A stretch of DNA of 64,000 nt from JABFSS01 sp964449445 (lineage in GTDB: Bacteria; Patescibacteriota; Gracilibacteria; Peribacterales; Peribacteraceae), in assembly GCA_964449445.1 (NCBI GenBank), contig CAYUZT010000003.1, positions 1 to 64,000 of the forward strand, in the 5' to 3' direction. Positions 55,669-63,772 of this stretch are shown here, one piece after another. A program made the position numbers and the translations under genes. The first letter of the stretch is position 1, and every line of letters starts with the position of its first letter. The notes beneath the pieces were generated by a model, which ran no database searches, was not told where the DNA came from, and worked only from the letters and a program-made list of their open reading frames with translations.

Positions 55669-56082
55669 ATGAAACGCACGTTTCTTCTACTTCCATTGAT
55701 TCTTCTCTCCGCCTGTTCGTTGTTCGCTCCTCCCAATGGAGGAAGCAGTTCGTCGTCAGCTGCTTCTGAGAGCGCCGTGATCGTCGACTCCCCTGCTCCG
55801 AATGCCACCGTCACAAGCCCGCTCACCGTGACAGGTGAGGCGCGGGGTACGTGGTACTTTGAAGCGTCGTTCCCGGTGCGTCTTCTCGATGATCAAAACA
55901 ACGAACTTGCCGTTGCTCCCGCGCAGGCGCAGGGCGACTGGATGACGGAAGACTACGTGCCATTCTCCGTAACGCTGACGTTCGTAACAAATGCGCCATC
56001 GGGGACGCTCGTTCTGCACAGAGATAACCCATCCGGTTTGCCGGAGAATGATGCGAGTATCAGCATACCGGTGCAGTTTTAA
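55669..56082 (+). CDS. Gmad2-domain lipoprotein
   Basis: A 137-residue lipoprotein with a signal peptide and lipobox LLSAC (Cys16), a Ser linker, then a Gmad2 immunoglobulin-like domain (VDSPAPNATVTSPLTVTGEARGTW, FPVRLLDDQNNEL, GTLVLHRDNPSGLPENDAS). Gmad2 domains were named from spore-germination proteins but occur widely on CPR surfaces. Substrate or partner is unknown. It is convergent with the CCA-adding-type gene, with a palindrome between. Confidence 0.82.
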   Translation: MKRTFLLLPLILLSACSLFAPPNGGSSSSSAASESAVIVDSPAPNATVTSPLTVTGEARGTWYFEASFPVRLLDDQNNELAVAPAQAQGDWMTEDYVPFSVTLTFVTNAPSGTLVLHRDNPSGLPENDASISIPVQF

Positions 56083-56083
56083 T

Positions 56084-56124
56084 GTCATGCTGAGGTGCTG
56101 CGTCGCACGGCCACGAAGCATGAC
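56084..56124. repeat. GTCATGCT...AGCATGAC palindrome
   Basis: GTCATGCT (56084-56091) pairs with AGCATGAC (56117-56124) around GAGGTGCTGCGTCGC... It is of the TGTCATGCTGAG...CGAAGCATGACA type common in metagenomic bacteria and could terminate both convergent genes. Confidence 0.6.
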
Positions 56125-56125
56125 G

Positions 56126-57475
56126 TCAGTGCTGAAGACTGATGATGAACTCCTTCGCCTCCGCTTTGGACGTAACCTTCCCCTGAACCTGCGCATCATG
56201 GAGTTCCTTGAGGATCTTTCCCACGTGTTCCCCGGGTCCGATCTTGAGGATGTCCATGATGTCTTCTCCGGTCAGGAGCGGTTTTTCGGGCCGTGGATGC
56301 GCATCTAAAAAGTGGTGATAATCTGCGAGAATTTTGTCATACAGGGAGAAATCGGCAGGATCCGTCCCGGCGATATCCAGCCAAAAGAGTTGCAGGAGCT
56401 CGTTGAACCACGGGTGAAAGTACCAGTGCGCTTTGCGGTCTTCCGGCATCTCCAAAAACGTCATCGACATGTGATGTCGCACCAGCCAGTCGATTTTCTC
56501 GACGCGTTTCTTCTGGCATTGGAGGCGTTGTAAGGCTTTCGAGGTCAGGTCTGCAGAAATTGTCGCGTGATGATCAAATCGGATACGTTCTTTGAGCGAA
56601 AACGTCTGCGCTTTGCCACAGTCATGGAATAAGGCGGCAATGCGCACATCAATCCCCTGCTCTTCGGTAAAGCTCCTGAGTACTTGCATCGTGTGATCCC
56701 ACACATCTCCTTCGTGATGGTAATCGGCCGGTTGTGGAATGCCTTTGCAGCATTCGAGTTCCGGGAGAAAGTATTTGAGAACGCCGATTTCCCACAGGTC
56801 TTCGAATGCACGATCAGGATGGTTTCCCAGGAGCATCTTCTGCACTTCCCCAAATATTCTGCTACCGGAAAGGATCTCAATCATCTTCGCCTGCTCGCGA
56901 AGCGCCGCGTACGTCTCGGGGTGATACTGCCCTTCAATCTTTGCGCGAAAGCGGACGGCGCGCAGGATGCGCAGTGCATCGTGCTTAATACGAATCGCAG
57001 GCTCGCCAATAAAGCGGATGAGACCTTCTTTGAGGTCCGCTACTCCGTTGAACGGATCGTAGATCTCGCGGGAAATAGGATTCCAATAGATAGCGTTGAC
57101 TGTGAAGTCACGCCGCTTCGCATCCTGCTGTCGCGTACCGAAGATCACCGATTCCGGATGGCGACCATCGGAGGCTTCGTCATCTTCGCGGAACGTGGTG
57201 ATTTCGAAGATATCCTCTCCCAGCAGGATCCGTGTGCTGCCGAACTCACTTCCCTCATCTTTCGATCGCTTGAAGAGCTTCGCGACTTCCTGCGGTTTCG
57301 CTGCCGTTGCGATATCGATATCCTCAGGAATCTTCTCCTGTAGCATTTCTCGAACGCCGCCGCCCACCCACCAGGTATCGAAGCCGGCATCGGTGAGTGT
57401 CACAACAATTTTATACGCCCGCTCACCATGAGGTGAGGAGAGAGTGTTGTTGATGATGTCTTTGGAGAGGGGCAC
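56126..57475 (-). CDS. CCA tRNA nucleotidyltransferase / poly(A) polymerase family enzyme
   Basis: A 449-residue class II nucleotidyltransferase. Head-domain motifs are WWVGGGVREMLQ, EDIDIATAA (catalytic DxD) and FGTRQQDAKRRDFTVNAIYWNP; neck-domain motifs include HDALRILRAVRFRAKIEG (ATP/CTP selection R-x4-RxxRF). A C-terminal HD domain follows (DVWDHTMQV, ALFHDCGKA, FDHHATI, LVRHHM). It most likely adds CCA to tRNAs. The two tRNAs in this window already encode CCA, so repair could be its main role. Confidence 0.92.
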   Translation of the reverse strand: MPLSKDIINNTLSSPHGERAYKIVVTLTDAGFDTWWVGGGVREMLQEKIPEDIDIATAAKPQEVAKLFKRSKDEGSEFGSTRILLGEDIFEITTFREDDEASDGRHPESVIFGTRQQDAKRRDFTVNAIYWNPISREIYDPFNGVADLKEGLIRFIGEPAIRIKHDALRILRAVRFRAKIEGQYHPETYAALREQAKMIEILSGSRIFGEVQKMLLGNHPDRAFEDLWEIGVLKYFLPELECCKGIPQPADYHHEGDVWDHTMQVLRSFTEEQGIDVRIAALFHDCGKAQTFSLKERIRFDHHATISADLTSKALQRLQCQKKRVEKIDWLVRHHMSMTFLEMPEDRKAHWYFHPWFNELLQLFWLDIAGTDPADFSLYDKILADYHHFLDAHPRPEKPLLTGEDIMDILKIGPGEHVGKILKELHDAQVQGKVTSKAEAKEFIISLQH

Positions 57476-57489
57476 GATATGTAGAGTAG

Positions 57490-57544
57490 CGTTGTCACCC
57501 TGAGCTTGCGAAGGGTCGACAACGCGGATGCCTGCTTCGCAGGC
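57490..57544. repeat. Nested palindromes GTTGTC-ACCCT...AGGGT-GACAAC and GCCTGCTTCGCAGGC
   Basis: CGTTGTCACCCT (57490-57501) mirrors AGGGTCGACAACG (57511-57523) around gagcttgcga. A perfect hairpin GCCTGC-ttc-GCAGGC follows (57530-57544). It carries the TGAGC...CGAA REP-like core in the divergent gap between the CCA-type gene and the TIM-barrel gene. Confidence 0.65.
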
Positions 57545-57560
57545 TCAGCATGACATCCGC

Positions 57561-57566
57561 TATACT
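57561..57566 (+). promoter_or_regulatory. -10 of the endonuclease-IV-like gene
   Basis: TATACT ends exactly 6 nt before the ATG at 57573, predicting a leaderless mRNA. The -35 is poor. Confidence 0.4.
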
Positions 57567-57572
57567 TTTTTC

Positions 57573-58397
57573 ATGTTGGCTTTTGCCGTTGCAGGCTGTC
57601 CTCACAGTACTCCACCACCCGGTGGTACGGTCGAGGGACTCAAGCAAGCTCATCGATTAGGTATTACTGCGATGGAGATTGAGTGGGTGCAGAATGTGCC
57701 CAAAGACCCAAAGCGAATGGAGGAAATTCGAAAAACTGCAGAAGGTTTAAAAATGACTCTCACCGTGCATGCACCGTACTATGTGAATTTGAATTCACCG
57801 GACAAAGTGACGCTTGCTGCGAGCAAGAAGCGCATCATCGATGCTCTTGCAATGAGCGAGATCACCGGTGTTCGTTCCGTGTGCGTTCATGCTGCATTCA
57901 ATCTCAAGCAGCCGCCAGAGATCGTGTACGACAATGTGAGTCGCGCAGTGGAAGATATTCTCAAGCAGAAAGCAAAGCTCTTCCCTCATGTGAACTTCGG
58001 ACTGGAGACGATGGGAAAGCAGGCACAGTTTGGAACATTGGAGGAAGTTCTACGCATCAGTAAGCAATTTGATCTGTATCCTGTTATCGATCCCGCTCAT
58101 CTCCACGCACGCTACAACGGTGCAGTGAACTCTACGGAAGAGTGGAACGAGATGTTTGATCTCTACGAGAAGTACTTAGGCAAGAAATCTCTCAAGAACA
58201 TGCACCTGCACTACTCGGGTATCGAATACACCGCTGCAGGCGAGCGTCATCATCTGCCTCTCAAGAAAAGTGATGCGAAGTGGAAGGATTTCTTGAGAGT
58301 GCTGAAAGATCGAGAGATCGAAGGCACGCTTGTGTGCGAGTCGCCACTACTGGAAGAAGATACGCTGCTTCTACAGAAGGAGTTTACGAAGCTTTGA
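57573..58397 (+). CDS. Endonuclease IV-like TIM-barrel protein
   Basis: A 274-residue AP-endonuclease-2 superfamily TIM barrel. The N-terminal STPPPGGTVEGLKQAHRLGITAMEIEWV resembles endonuclease IV-type starts, and metal-binding His/Glu candidates are in HAPYYVNL, CVHAAF, FGLETMGKQAQFG, VIDPAHLHAR and NMHLHYSG. Relatives are DNA-repair endonuclease IV or sugar-phosphate isomerases/epimerases; the GLETMG and DPAHLHAR strands favour the Nfo side. It could repair abasic sites, but this is not certain. Confidence 0.72.
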   Translation: MLAFAVAGCPHSTPPPGGTVEGLKQAHRLGITAMEIEWVQNVPKDPKRMEEIRKTAEGLKMTLTVHAPYYVNLNSPDKVTLAASKKRIIDALAMSEITGVRSVCVHAAFNLKQPPEIVYDNVSRAVEDILKQKAKLFPHVNFGLETMGKQAQFGTLEEVLRISKQFDLYPVIDPAHLHARYNGAVNSTEEWNEMFDLYEKYLGKKSLKNMHLHYSGIEYTAAGERHHLPLKKSDAKWKDFLRVLKDREIEGTLVCESPLLEEDTLLLQKEFTKL

Positions 58398-58514
58398 ATG
58401 GTACTTCACGATAATGGCATTATGCTGACTTTATGGCTCTCGAATGAGATTTGCATGACTTCGGACAACTTTTTAGTTCGACAAACATACTGCAGAGGTC
58501 TATATGTGTGAGGC

Positions 58515-59804
58515 ATGGCCTCCCCAACCATGCTTGAAGCACAAACATCCGATACGAATGAAGCAACGATAGTGGTGGAATCGCCAATGACGCAGCCGCT
58601 CTCAAAACTTTCTCATGTGACAACTGGAATGAAACAAGGCACTCAAGCACTCTTTCTGGCTGGTGTCGGGTGGGCAAGTGGTGCAGGCAACACACCTGAT
58701 GCTCAAGCACATGTGCCTCCTATTGCCGAACCGCGTTTCAGTGATGCCCTTCGTTTAGCCAAGGATCTTCCAAAAGACAGTCCTTTATTGACGCCGGAAT
58801 TTTCGAAAGAGTTTCTACTGCGCGCTGCATTGGGCGGTTACGAAATCGATCCGGATGATTTTGATCCCGATGACAGCGATTTTCGTTCTGCCGTCGTCAG
58901 CTTGATGAAAGACCAAACACGGACGGTTCGATTATATATGACTGCATTTGCCGGAGAATATCAGATCGAGGAAGCCCTAGAAATTTTTAGAGAATACATT
59001 GACGCAAAGAAAAATCCCGATGAAGAATTACGAAGAACTGCTGCGCATGCGCTCGGAAGACTCTCGAAAACCAGCGCCGATGCTTCTCGCGTCTATAAAA
59101 CTGATGTTCTGGAGAACAACTCCTTTTCAACTTTGGAGAAAATGCGCTGGCTCTGGCAGAGCGGCCAACCTACTCATGATGCAGGCGCTGATATTGAAAA
59201 CGATATCGACGGGCGCTTCGGCAATGCTGCCAATGGGGTTGATGATCAAGTGGAGGCAGCATTGACATGGTCAATGAGGCATAACCCCGATGCGGCGCAA
59301 AAACTTCGATTTGTCCTCGATCGACTTCAGGAAATGCGGACCGTTCTCAATCAAGACAATGAGAAAGAGGTCATCCCCACGGACACGGCTCTTGAGATCG
59401 GAAATATCTTTCATGAAAAGCTGCTTCCATTACCTCCGCAATTGCAGGATATGCTCATAGCGGCGACAAAAAGCCCTTCGCCATGGATGAGTGAAAACGC
59501 TGCAGCTGCTCTTTCTCGTCAGAATTCTAGCGATCCTAAAATTGTTCTGGCAATGAGACACATGTTTGCGCATCCGAATGTTGCTGTACGTTCAAGTGTT
59601 GCCGAATGGGCAGCGAAAAGCTCTGCTTTTCAAACAGCAATGTTCGCTGATTTCACCGATATGCTGACACAACCAGATCGTTGCAGCGCAGCAGCGAAAA
59701 GGCTCATCGCCATTGAACTTTGGCCTCGCTTTCCCCGGTGGCGCGACGAGTTCCGCAGACACATCACATCAGATGATTTCTTCAATCTTGTTGAGAAAAA
59801 ATAG
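58515..59804 (+). CDS. Helical-repeat (HEAT-like) hypothetical protein
   Basis: A 429-residue protein that I do not recognise by name. After a variable N-terminus with one weakly hydrophobic stretch (QALFLAGVGWASGAG), the rest is helical pairs with HEAT-like spacing (ELRRTAAHALGRLSKT, WMSENAAAALSRQNSSDPKIVLAMRHM, NVAVRSSVAEWAAK). An Asp-rich loop (EIDPDDFDPDDSDF) may bind metal. The start ATG 58515 has weak signals. It stands alone between the TIM-barrel and second gap genes. Confidence 0.62.
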   Translation: MASPTMLEAQTSDTNEATIVVESPMTQPLSKLSHVTTGMKQGTQALFLAGVGWASGAGNTPDAQAHVPPIAEPRFSDALRLAKDLPKDSPLLTPEFSKEFLLRAALGGYEIDPDDFDPDDSDFRSAVVSLMKDQTRTVRLYMTAFAGEYQIEEALEIFREYIDAKKNPDEELRRTAAHALGRLSKTSADASRVYKTDVLENNSFSTLEKMRWLWQSGQPTHDAGADIENDIDGRFGNAANGVDDQVEAALTWSMRHNPDAAQKLRFVLDRLQEMRTVLNQDNEKEVIPTDTALEIGNIFHEKLLPLPPQLQDMLIAATKSPSPWMSENAAAALSRQNSSDPKIVLAMRHMFAHPNVAVRSSVAEWAAKSSAFQTAMFADFTDMLTQPDRCSAAAKRLIAIELWPRFPRWRDEFRRHITSDDFFNLVEKK

Positions 59805-59856
59805 CTGTCGACGGAGTGTCTTTCCTTTGTCACAATAGGTGCCTACCCCTCTTTCT

Positions 59857-60879
59857 ATGAACCTCGCCATCAACGGATTCGGACGCATCGGACGACAGGT
59901 GCTGCGCATCGTTCTCGCGTCGCATCCCGACGTGAACGTCGTGCTCATCAATGATCTCACGGAGCCTGCCGTTCTCGCTCACCTCTTTCAGTTCGATAGT
60001 AGTTACGGCACTTTTCATGGCGACGTGAGTTCAACGGCGGATTCATTGACCGTGAACGGCAAGAAGATCGCAATCACGGCGATCAAAGAACCCGAGAAGC
60101 TCCCGCACGGGCAGTACAAGGTGGATGTGGTGCTGGAATGCACTGGACGCTTCACGAAGCGTGAGGAAGCGGCGCTGCACCTGAAGGCCGGTGCGAAGAA
60201 GGTGATTATTTCGGCTCCCTGCAAAGACAAGGCCGATGCAACGATCTGCTTGGGAGTGAATGAAGGCACGTATGACCCAAAGACAATGCATGTCATCAGC
60301 AATGCCAGCTGTACCACCAACTGCCTCGCTCCGATGGCCAAAGTGCTCAACGATGCGTTTGGCATCGAGTGGGGGTTGATGACGACCATTCACAGTTACA
60401 CGAACGATCAGAATCTCCTCGATCTCCCTCACAAGGACCTGCGCCGCTCGCGCGCAGCGGCGGTGAACATGGTCCCAACCTCAACTGGCGCGGCAAAAGC
60501 TATCGGTCTCGTAATTCCAGAGCTCAACGGCAAGCTGCAGGGTGCCGCTATTCGCGTGCCCACTCCAACGGGCAGCATTACGGATCTGACGGTTATGACG
60601 GGCAAAGACGTGACAGTGGAATCGATCAATGCGGCATTCGAGAAGGCGGCATCAGCCGGTTCGCTGAAGGGCTACTTGCGCTATGAAACCCGCCCGATCG
60701 TCCTCCACGATATCGTGGGTGACCCTGCAAGCTGCATCTTCGATGCTCCTCTGACCCAGGTTATCGGTCCTTCGTCAGGCTCAGGACGGCTCTGCAAGGT
60801 CTTCGGTTGGTACGATAATGAGTGGGGGTACAGCAACAGGATCGTCGAGCTTGCAAAGTACGTCGGAGCAAAGCTCTAA
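59857..60879 (+). CDS. gap: Glyceraldehyde-3-phosphate dehydrogenase, NAD-type paralogue
   Basis: A 340-residue type I GAPDH with catalytic Cys152 (SNASCTTNC), His179 (TIHSYTNDQN) and a standard Rossmann start NLAINGFGRIGRQVLR. The strand after the cofactor loop reads INDLTEP, with Asp33 where NAD enzymes carry the acidic residue binding the adenosine ribose, so it should prefer NAD. Near the C-terminus a six- to seven-residue stretch PSSGSGR, absent from typical GAPDHs, is encoded by a GTCCT...AGGAC palindrome, and the normal WYDNEWGYSNR resumes after it. It is not linked to pgk or fbp. Confidence 0.96.
   Translation: MNLAINGFGRIGRQVLRIVLASHPDVNVVLINDLTEPAVLAHLFQFDSSYGTFHGDVSSTADSLTVNGKKIAITAIKEPEKLPHGQYKVDVVLECTGRFTKREEAALHLKAGAKKVIISAPCKDKADATICLGVNEGTYDPKTMHVISNASCTTNCLAPMAKVLNDAFGIEWGLMTTIHSYTNDQNLLDLPHKDLRRSRAAAVNMVPTSTGAAKAIGLVIPELNGKLQGAAIRVPTPTGSITDLTVMTGKDVTVESINAAFEKAASAGSLKGYLRYETRPIVLHDIVGDPASCIFDAPLTQVIGPSSGSGRLCKVFGWYDNEWGYSNRIVELAKYVGAKL
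60767..60787. repeat. REP-like palindrome inside the second gap gene
   Basis: GTCCT (60767-60771) pairs with AGGAC (60783-60787) around TCGTCAGGCTC. The strand reads CCTTCG-TCAGGCTCAGG, the same core as the TGAGC...CGAAGG elements at 46862 and 57497, here in frame. Confidence 0.6.
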
Positions 60880-61200
60880 AGAAAGGAATGCGACATTTCC
60901 TCTTCGGTAAGCCACTTTATGCGGTTTGTGTGCAAATATATTGCACAGCGTTACGTATGAGGAAATACTGCTCCTATGGAAAAATCAGTGGATACGAATA
61001 TTCGTTTTCGAGCAGTTGCCATCCAGTATTTGCGGAACGCAGGGCTTGAAGCACAGAGTGCAGATTTTTTGCAGAGCGTGAGGCGGGCGCATCTTCCCAT
61101 CGAAGAACTTCTTGCAGATCCGCGCCATCGTCTGAGCCCGCTCGTTGTGCAATTTCGTCGACAATGTTCGGGGTGCGTTGCTGCACAGCATGCGTAGGCA
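60880..61200. other. Spacer between gap and dnaK with one doubtful small frame
   Basis: Apart from the doubtful frame at 60976, I see no RNA gene or clear terminator. The 3' end of dnaK (minus strand) lies at its right edge. Confidence 0.4.
60976..61197 (+). CDS. Doubtful small soluble protein
   Basis: A 73-residue frame (MEKSVDTNIRFRAVAIQYL...) filling the gap between gap and the convergent dnaK, helix-rich and basic, with a single C-x2-C pair near the end. No family is recognised. Overlapping frames exist on the other strand, and its coding status is uncertain. Confidence 0.4.
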   Translation: MEKSVDTNIRFRAVAIQYLRNAGLEAQSADFLQSVRRAHLPIEELLADPRHRLSPLVVQFRRQCSGCVAAQHA

Positions 61201-63093
61201 TCACTTCTTCTCGTCATCCACAACCTCCGCTTCCTTCACGTTCTCATCCTTCTTCTGCGAAGAATCCGTCTGAGCCTGATTCTTTTTTGCAGCTTCTTCA
61301 TAGACGACTTTCCCGATTTCCTGTGCTTCGGTGCCCAGCGCTTCCGTCGCTTTCTTCAAGTCCTCGACTGACGCATCTTCTTTCTTGAGGAGATCCTTCA
61401 GGTCGTTAATTTTCTCGTTGACCTTCTTCTTCACAGGATCAGGAATTTTTGCGTCGTATTCTCTCATCTGCTTTTCGATCGTGAAGATGAGTGAATCTGC
61501 CTGGTTGCGCATGTCGATCGTCTCGCGCTTCTTTTTATCCTCCTCCGCATTCAGCTCGGCATCCTTACGCATCTTCTCCACTTCCTCCTTGCTGAGGCCG
61601 GTACTGCCTTGAATCGTGATATGCTGCTCTTTGCCGGTGCCTTTATCTTTCGCTCGGACGCTCAGAATACCGTTGGTATCCAGATCGAACGTCACTTCAA
61701 TCTGGGGCATGCCGCGGGGGGCCGAGAGAATGCCATCGAGAATGAATCGTCCGAGAGACTTGTTGTCTTTTGCGAACTCACGTTCACCTTGTACGACATG
61801 AATCTCCACAGACGTTTGATTGTCTGCGGCGGTGGAGAACACCTGGGATTTGCTCGTGGGGATTTTGCTGTTGCGCTCGATCAGTTTCGTTGCCACTCCA
61901 CCGAGCGTTTCAATGCCCATGCTCAGCGGCGTCACATCGATCAGCACGATATCTTTGTGAATATCTCCTCCTAAAACTCCTGCCTGGATCGCGGCGCCAA
62001 TCGCCACCACTTCGTCGGGATTCACGCCCTGGTGCGGTTCTTTCCCGAAGAGTTCTTTCACTTTGGCGACGACCGCGGGCATGCGCGTCATACCACCCAC
62101 AAGCACGACTTCGTCGATCTCCTTCATGGAAATTTTCGCATCCATCAGCGCTGCCTGGCAGGGTTTGACTGTCTTCTCGATGAGAGCGGCGACGAGCGAT
62201 TCCAGCTTCGCGCGGCTCATTTTGAGGTTTAAGTGCTTCGGTCCCGATGCATCAGCCGTAATGAACGGCAGGTTGATATCGGTCTCCGTGACCGACGAGA
62301 GTTCGATCTTCGCCTTCTCCGCGGCTTCCTTCAGCCGTTGGACCGCGATCATGTCCTTACTCAGGTCCACGCCCTGATCTTTTTTGAATTCCTGCAGAAT
62401 CCAGTCGATGATCACCTGATCGAAGTCGTCTCCTCCCAAGTGCGTGTCGCCGTTCGTGGATACCACTTCAAAAACGCCATCGCCAAGCTCGAGGACCGAC
62501 ACGTCAAACGTACCGCCGCCAAGATCGTAGACGATGATTTTCTGGCTCTTCGTCTTATCGAGCCCGTACGCGAGCGCCGCGGCCGTCGGTTCGTTGATGA
62601 TGCGCACGACTTCGAGCCCGGCGATCTGCCCTGCTTCCTTCGTCGCCTGGCGCTGACTGTCGTCAAAGTACGCGGGAACGGTGATCACGGCTTTCGTGAC
62701 CGGAGACCCGAGGAATTTTTCGGCATCTGCTTTCAGCTTCTGGAGAACCTTTGCGCTCACTTCCTGCGGAAGCATCTCCTTACCGTCAATGACGATGACC
62801 GCTCTCCCTTCTTTGCCTTCTTTCACCTCAAACGGCATCCGCTTGGCTTCTTCTTTCACTTCACTGTAGCGGCGGCCCATGAAGCGCTTGGCCGAGAACA
62901 CGGTGTTCTTGGGATTTGTAACTGCCTGGCGCTTTGCGGCAACGCCCACCACAACTTCATCACTTTTGAAGCCCACGACGGATGGCGTTGTTCTGTTTCC
63001 TTCTGCATTGGCAATCACCGTGGGTTCACCGCCTTCAATGAAGGCCATACAGGAGTTCGTCGTGCCGAGATCAATTCCGATTATTTTAGACAT
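61201..63093 (-). CDS. dnaK: Chaperone protein DnaK (HSP70)
   Basis: A 630-residue HSP70. The ATPase domain has IIGIDLGTTNSCMAFIEGG, AKRFMGRRYSEV, VYDLGGGTFDVSVLEL and GGMTRMPAVVAKVKELFG; the linker is close to VLLIDVTPLSMGIET; the substrate-binding domain contains RNSKIPTSKSQVFSTAADNQTSV; and the lid ends in an acidic tail (EAEVVDDEKK). No dnaJ or grpE lies in this window. Expression is under a CIRCE element and a sigma-70 promoter located inside the 3' end of the upstream gene. Confidence 0.97.
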   Translation of the reverse strand: MSKIIGIDLGTTNSCMAFIEGGEPTVIANAEGNRTTPSVVGFKSDEVVVGVAAKRQAVTNPKNTVFSAKRFMGRRYSEVKEEAKRMPFEVKEGKEGRAVIVIDGKEMLPQEVSAKVLQKLKADAEKFLGSPVTKAVITVPAYFDDSQRQATKEAGQIAGLEVVRIINEPTAAALAYGLDKTKSQKIIVYDLGGGTFDVSVLELGDGVFEVVSTNGDTHLGGDDFDQVIIDWILQEFKKDQGVDLSKDMIAVQRLKEAAEKAKIELSSVTETDINLPFITADASGPKHLNLKMSRAKLESLVAALIEKTVKPCQAALMDAKISMKEIDEVVLVGGMTRMPAVVAKVKELFGKEPHQGVNPDEVVAIGAAIQAGVLGGDIHKDIVLIDVTPLSMGIETLGGVATKLIERNSKIPTSKSQVFSTAADNQTSVEIHVVQGEREFAKDNKSLGRFILDGILSAPRGMPQIEVTFDLDTNGILSVRAKDKGTGKEQHITIQGSTGLSKEEVEKMRKDAELNAEEDKKKRETIDMRNQADSLIFTIEKQMREYDAKIPDPVKKKVNEKINDLKDLLKKEDASVEDLKKATEALGTEAQEIGKVVYEEAAKKNQAQTDSSQKKDENVKEAEVVDDEKK

Positions 63094-63105
63094 AGCATGC
63101 GAAGG

Positions 63106-63132
63106 TTATCACTCAGTAATATAGAGTGCTAA
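63106..63132 (-). promoter_or_regulatory. CIRCE operator (HrcA site)
   Basis: On the minus strand TTAGCACTC-N9-GAGTGATAA matches the CIRCE consensus (TTAGCACTC-N9-GAGTGCTAA) at 17 of 18 arm positions. It lies 12 nt before dnaK and overlaps the -10 and start point, the usual layout for HrcA repression of heat-shock genes. Confidence 0.88.
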
Positions 63133-63146
63133 ATTCCTGTCGTCAA
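63118..63146 (-). promoter_or_regulatory. dnaK promoter
   Basis: On the minus strand, TTGACG (63146-63141), 17 nt and TATATT (63123-63118) predict a start near 63111, inside CIRCE and 18 nt before the ATG. The -35 is within the coding end of the upstream gene. Confidence 0.75.
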
Positions 63147-63722
63147 CTCCTCCTCCTCCCGCCGCTCATCTTCTTGTATCCGTTGCGCTCTCAAGCACAT
63201 TCTGAGTAGCGTGTTTGCTTGCGAGGTGGCTTTATAGAGACCTCGCGAGTACGCATCATCGATGTCGAACTGTTTATGCAAACTGTTTCCCGTTTTTTCG
63301 ACGTACGGTATCTGCAGTTTTTTGGCGAAGAGAAGATGCGCGTAATCAAGAACTGATCCGAGCGGTGGTGGCGTTCGGCTTTTCTGCTGCAAGTGTTCAT
63401 ATGCGCGGACAAGAAGATGCTGGAGCAGAACAGCCGCCACGGCTTTCCGAAAGTGAACCTGCCCTTGCTTCACCGGTATTTTTTGAGAACGGCCCGCGCA
63501 GGTCAATAATTGCTGGCGGCGCTCCATGAGCGAATGCACAGTTGCATAATCCTGCATCTGCCAAGCATCATGGAGTCGTTGTTCGACAGAAACTCTCTTT
63601 TCTTCCAACTCCGGAAGAGTCGCGATTTGGTCGAGATTGTCTTGTGTGTATTCCATCAAGAAGTTATGCATATCACCGTACAGTTTTGTTTCATGCGCAG
63701 ATTCGAAAGCAAATGTAGGCAT
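63129..63722 (-). CDS. Hypothetical helical protein upstream of dnaK
   Basis: A 197-residue, mostly helical, charged protein (DNLDQIATLPELEEKRVSVEQRLHDAW and later RAYEHLQQKSR, RIQEDERREEEEL). It has no membrane helix and no recognised family. Its stop codon lies inside the CIRCE element of dnaK, so readthrough from this gene into dnaK is possible. It is divergent from obg. Confidence 0.6.
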   Translation of the reverse strand: MPTFAFESAHETKLYGDMHNFLMEYTQDNLDQIATLPELEEKRVSVEQRLHDAWQMQDYATVHSLMERRQQLLTCAGRSQKIPVKQGQVHFRKAVAAVLLQHLLVRAYEHLQQKSRTPPPLGSVLDYAHLLFAKKLQIPYVEKTGNSLHKQFDIDDAYSRGLYKATSQANTLLRMCLRAQRIQEDERREEEELTTGI

Positions 63723-63772
63723 GGGAGTTGCCGAGAATATAGGCTAATGTTCTCGTACTTCCAAAGAATTTC

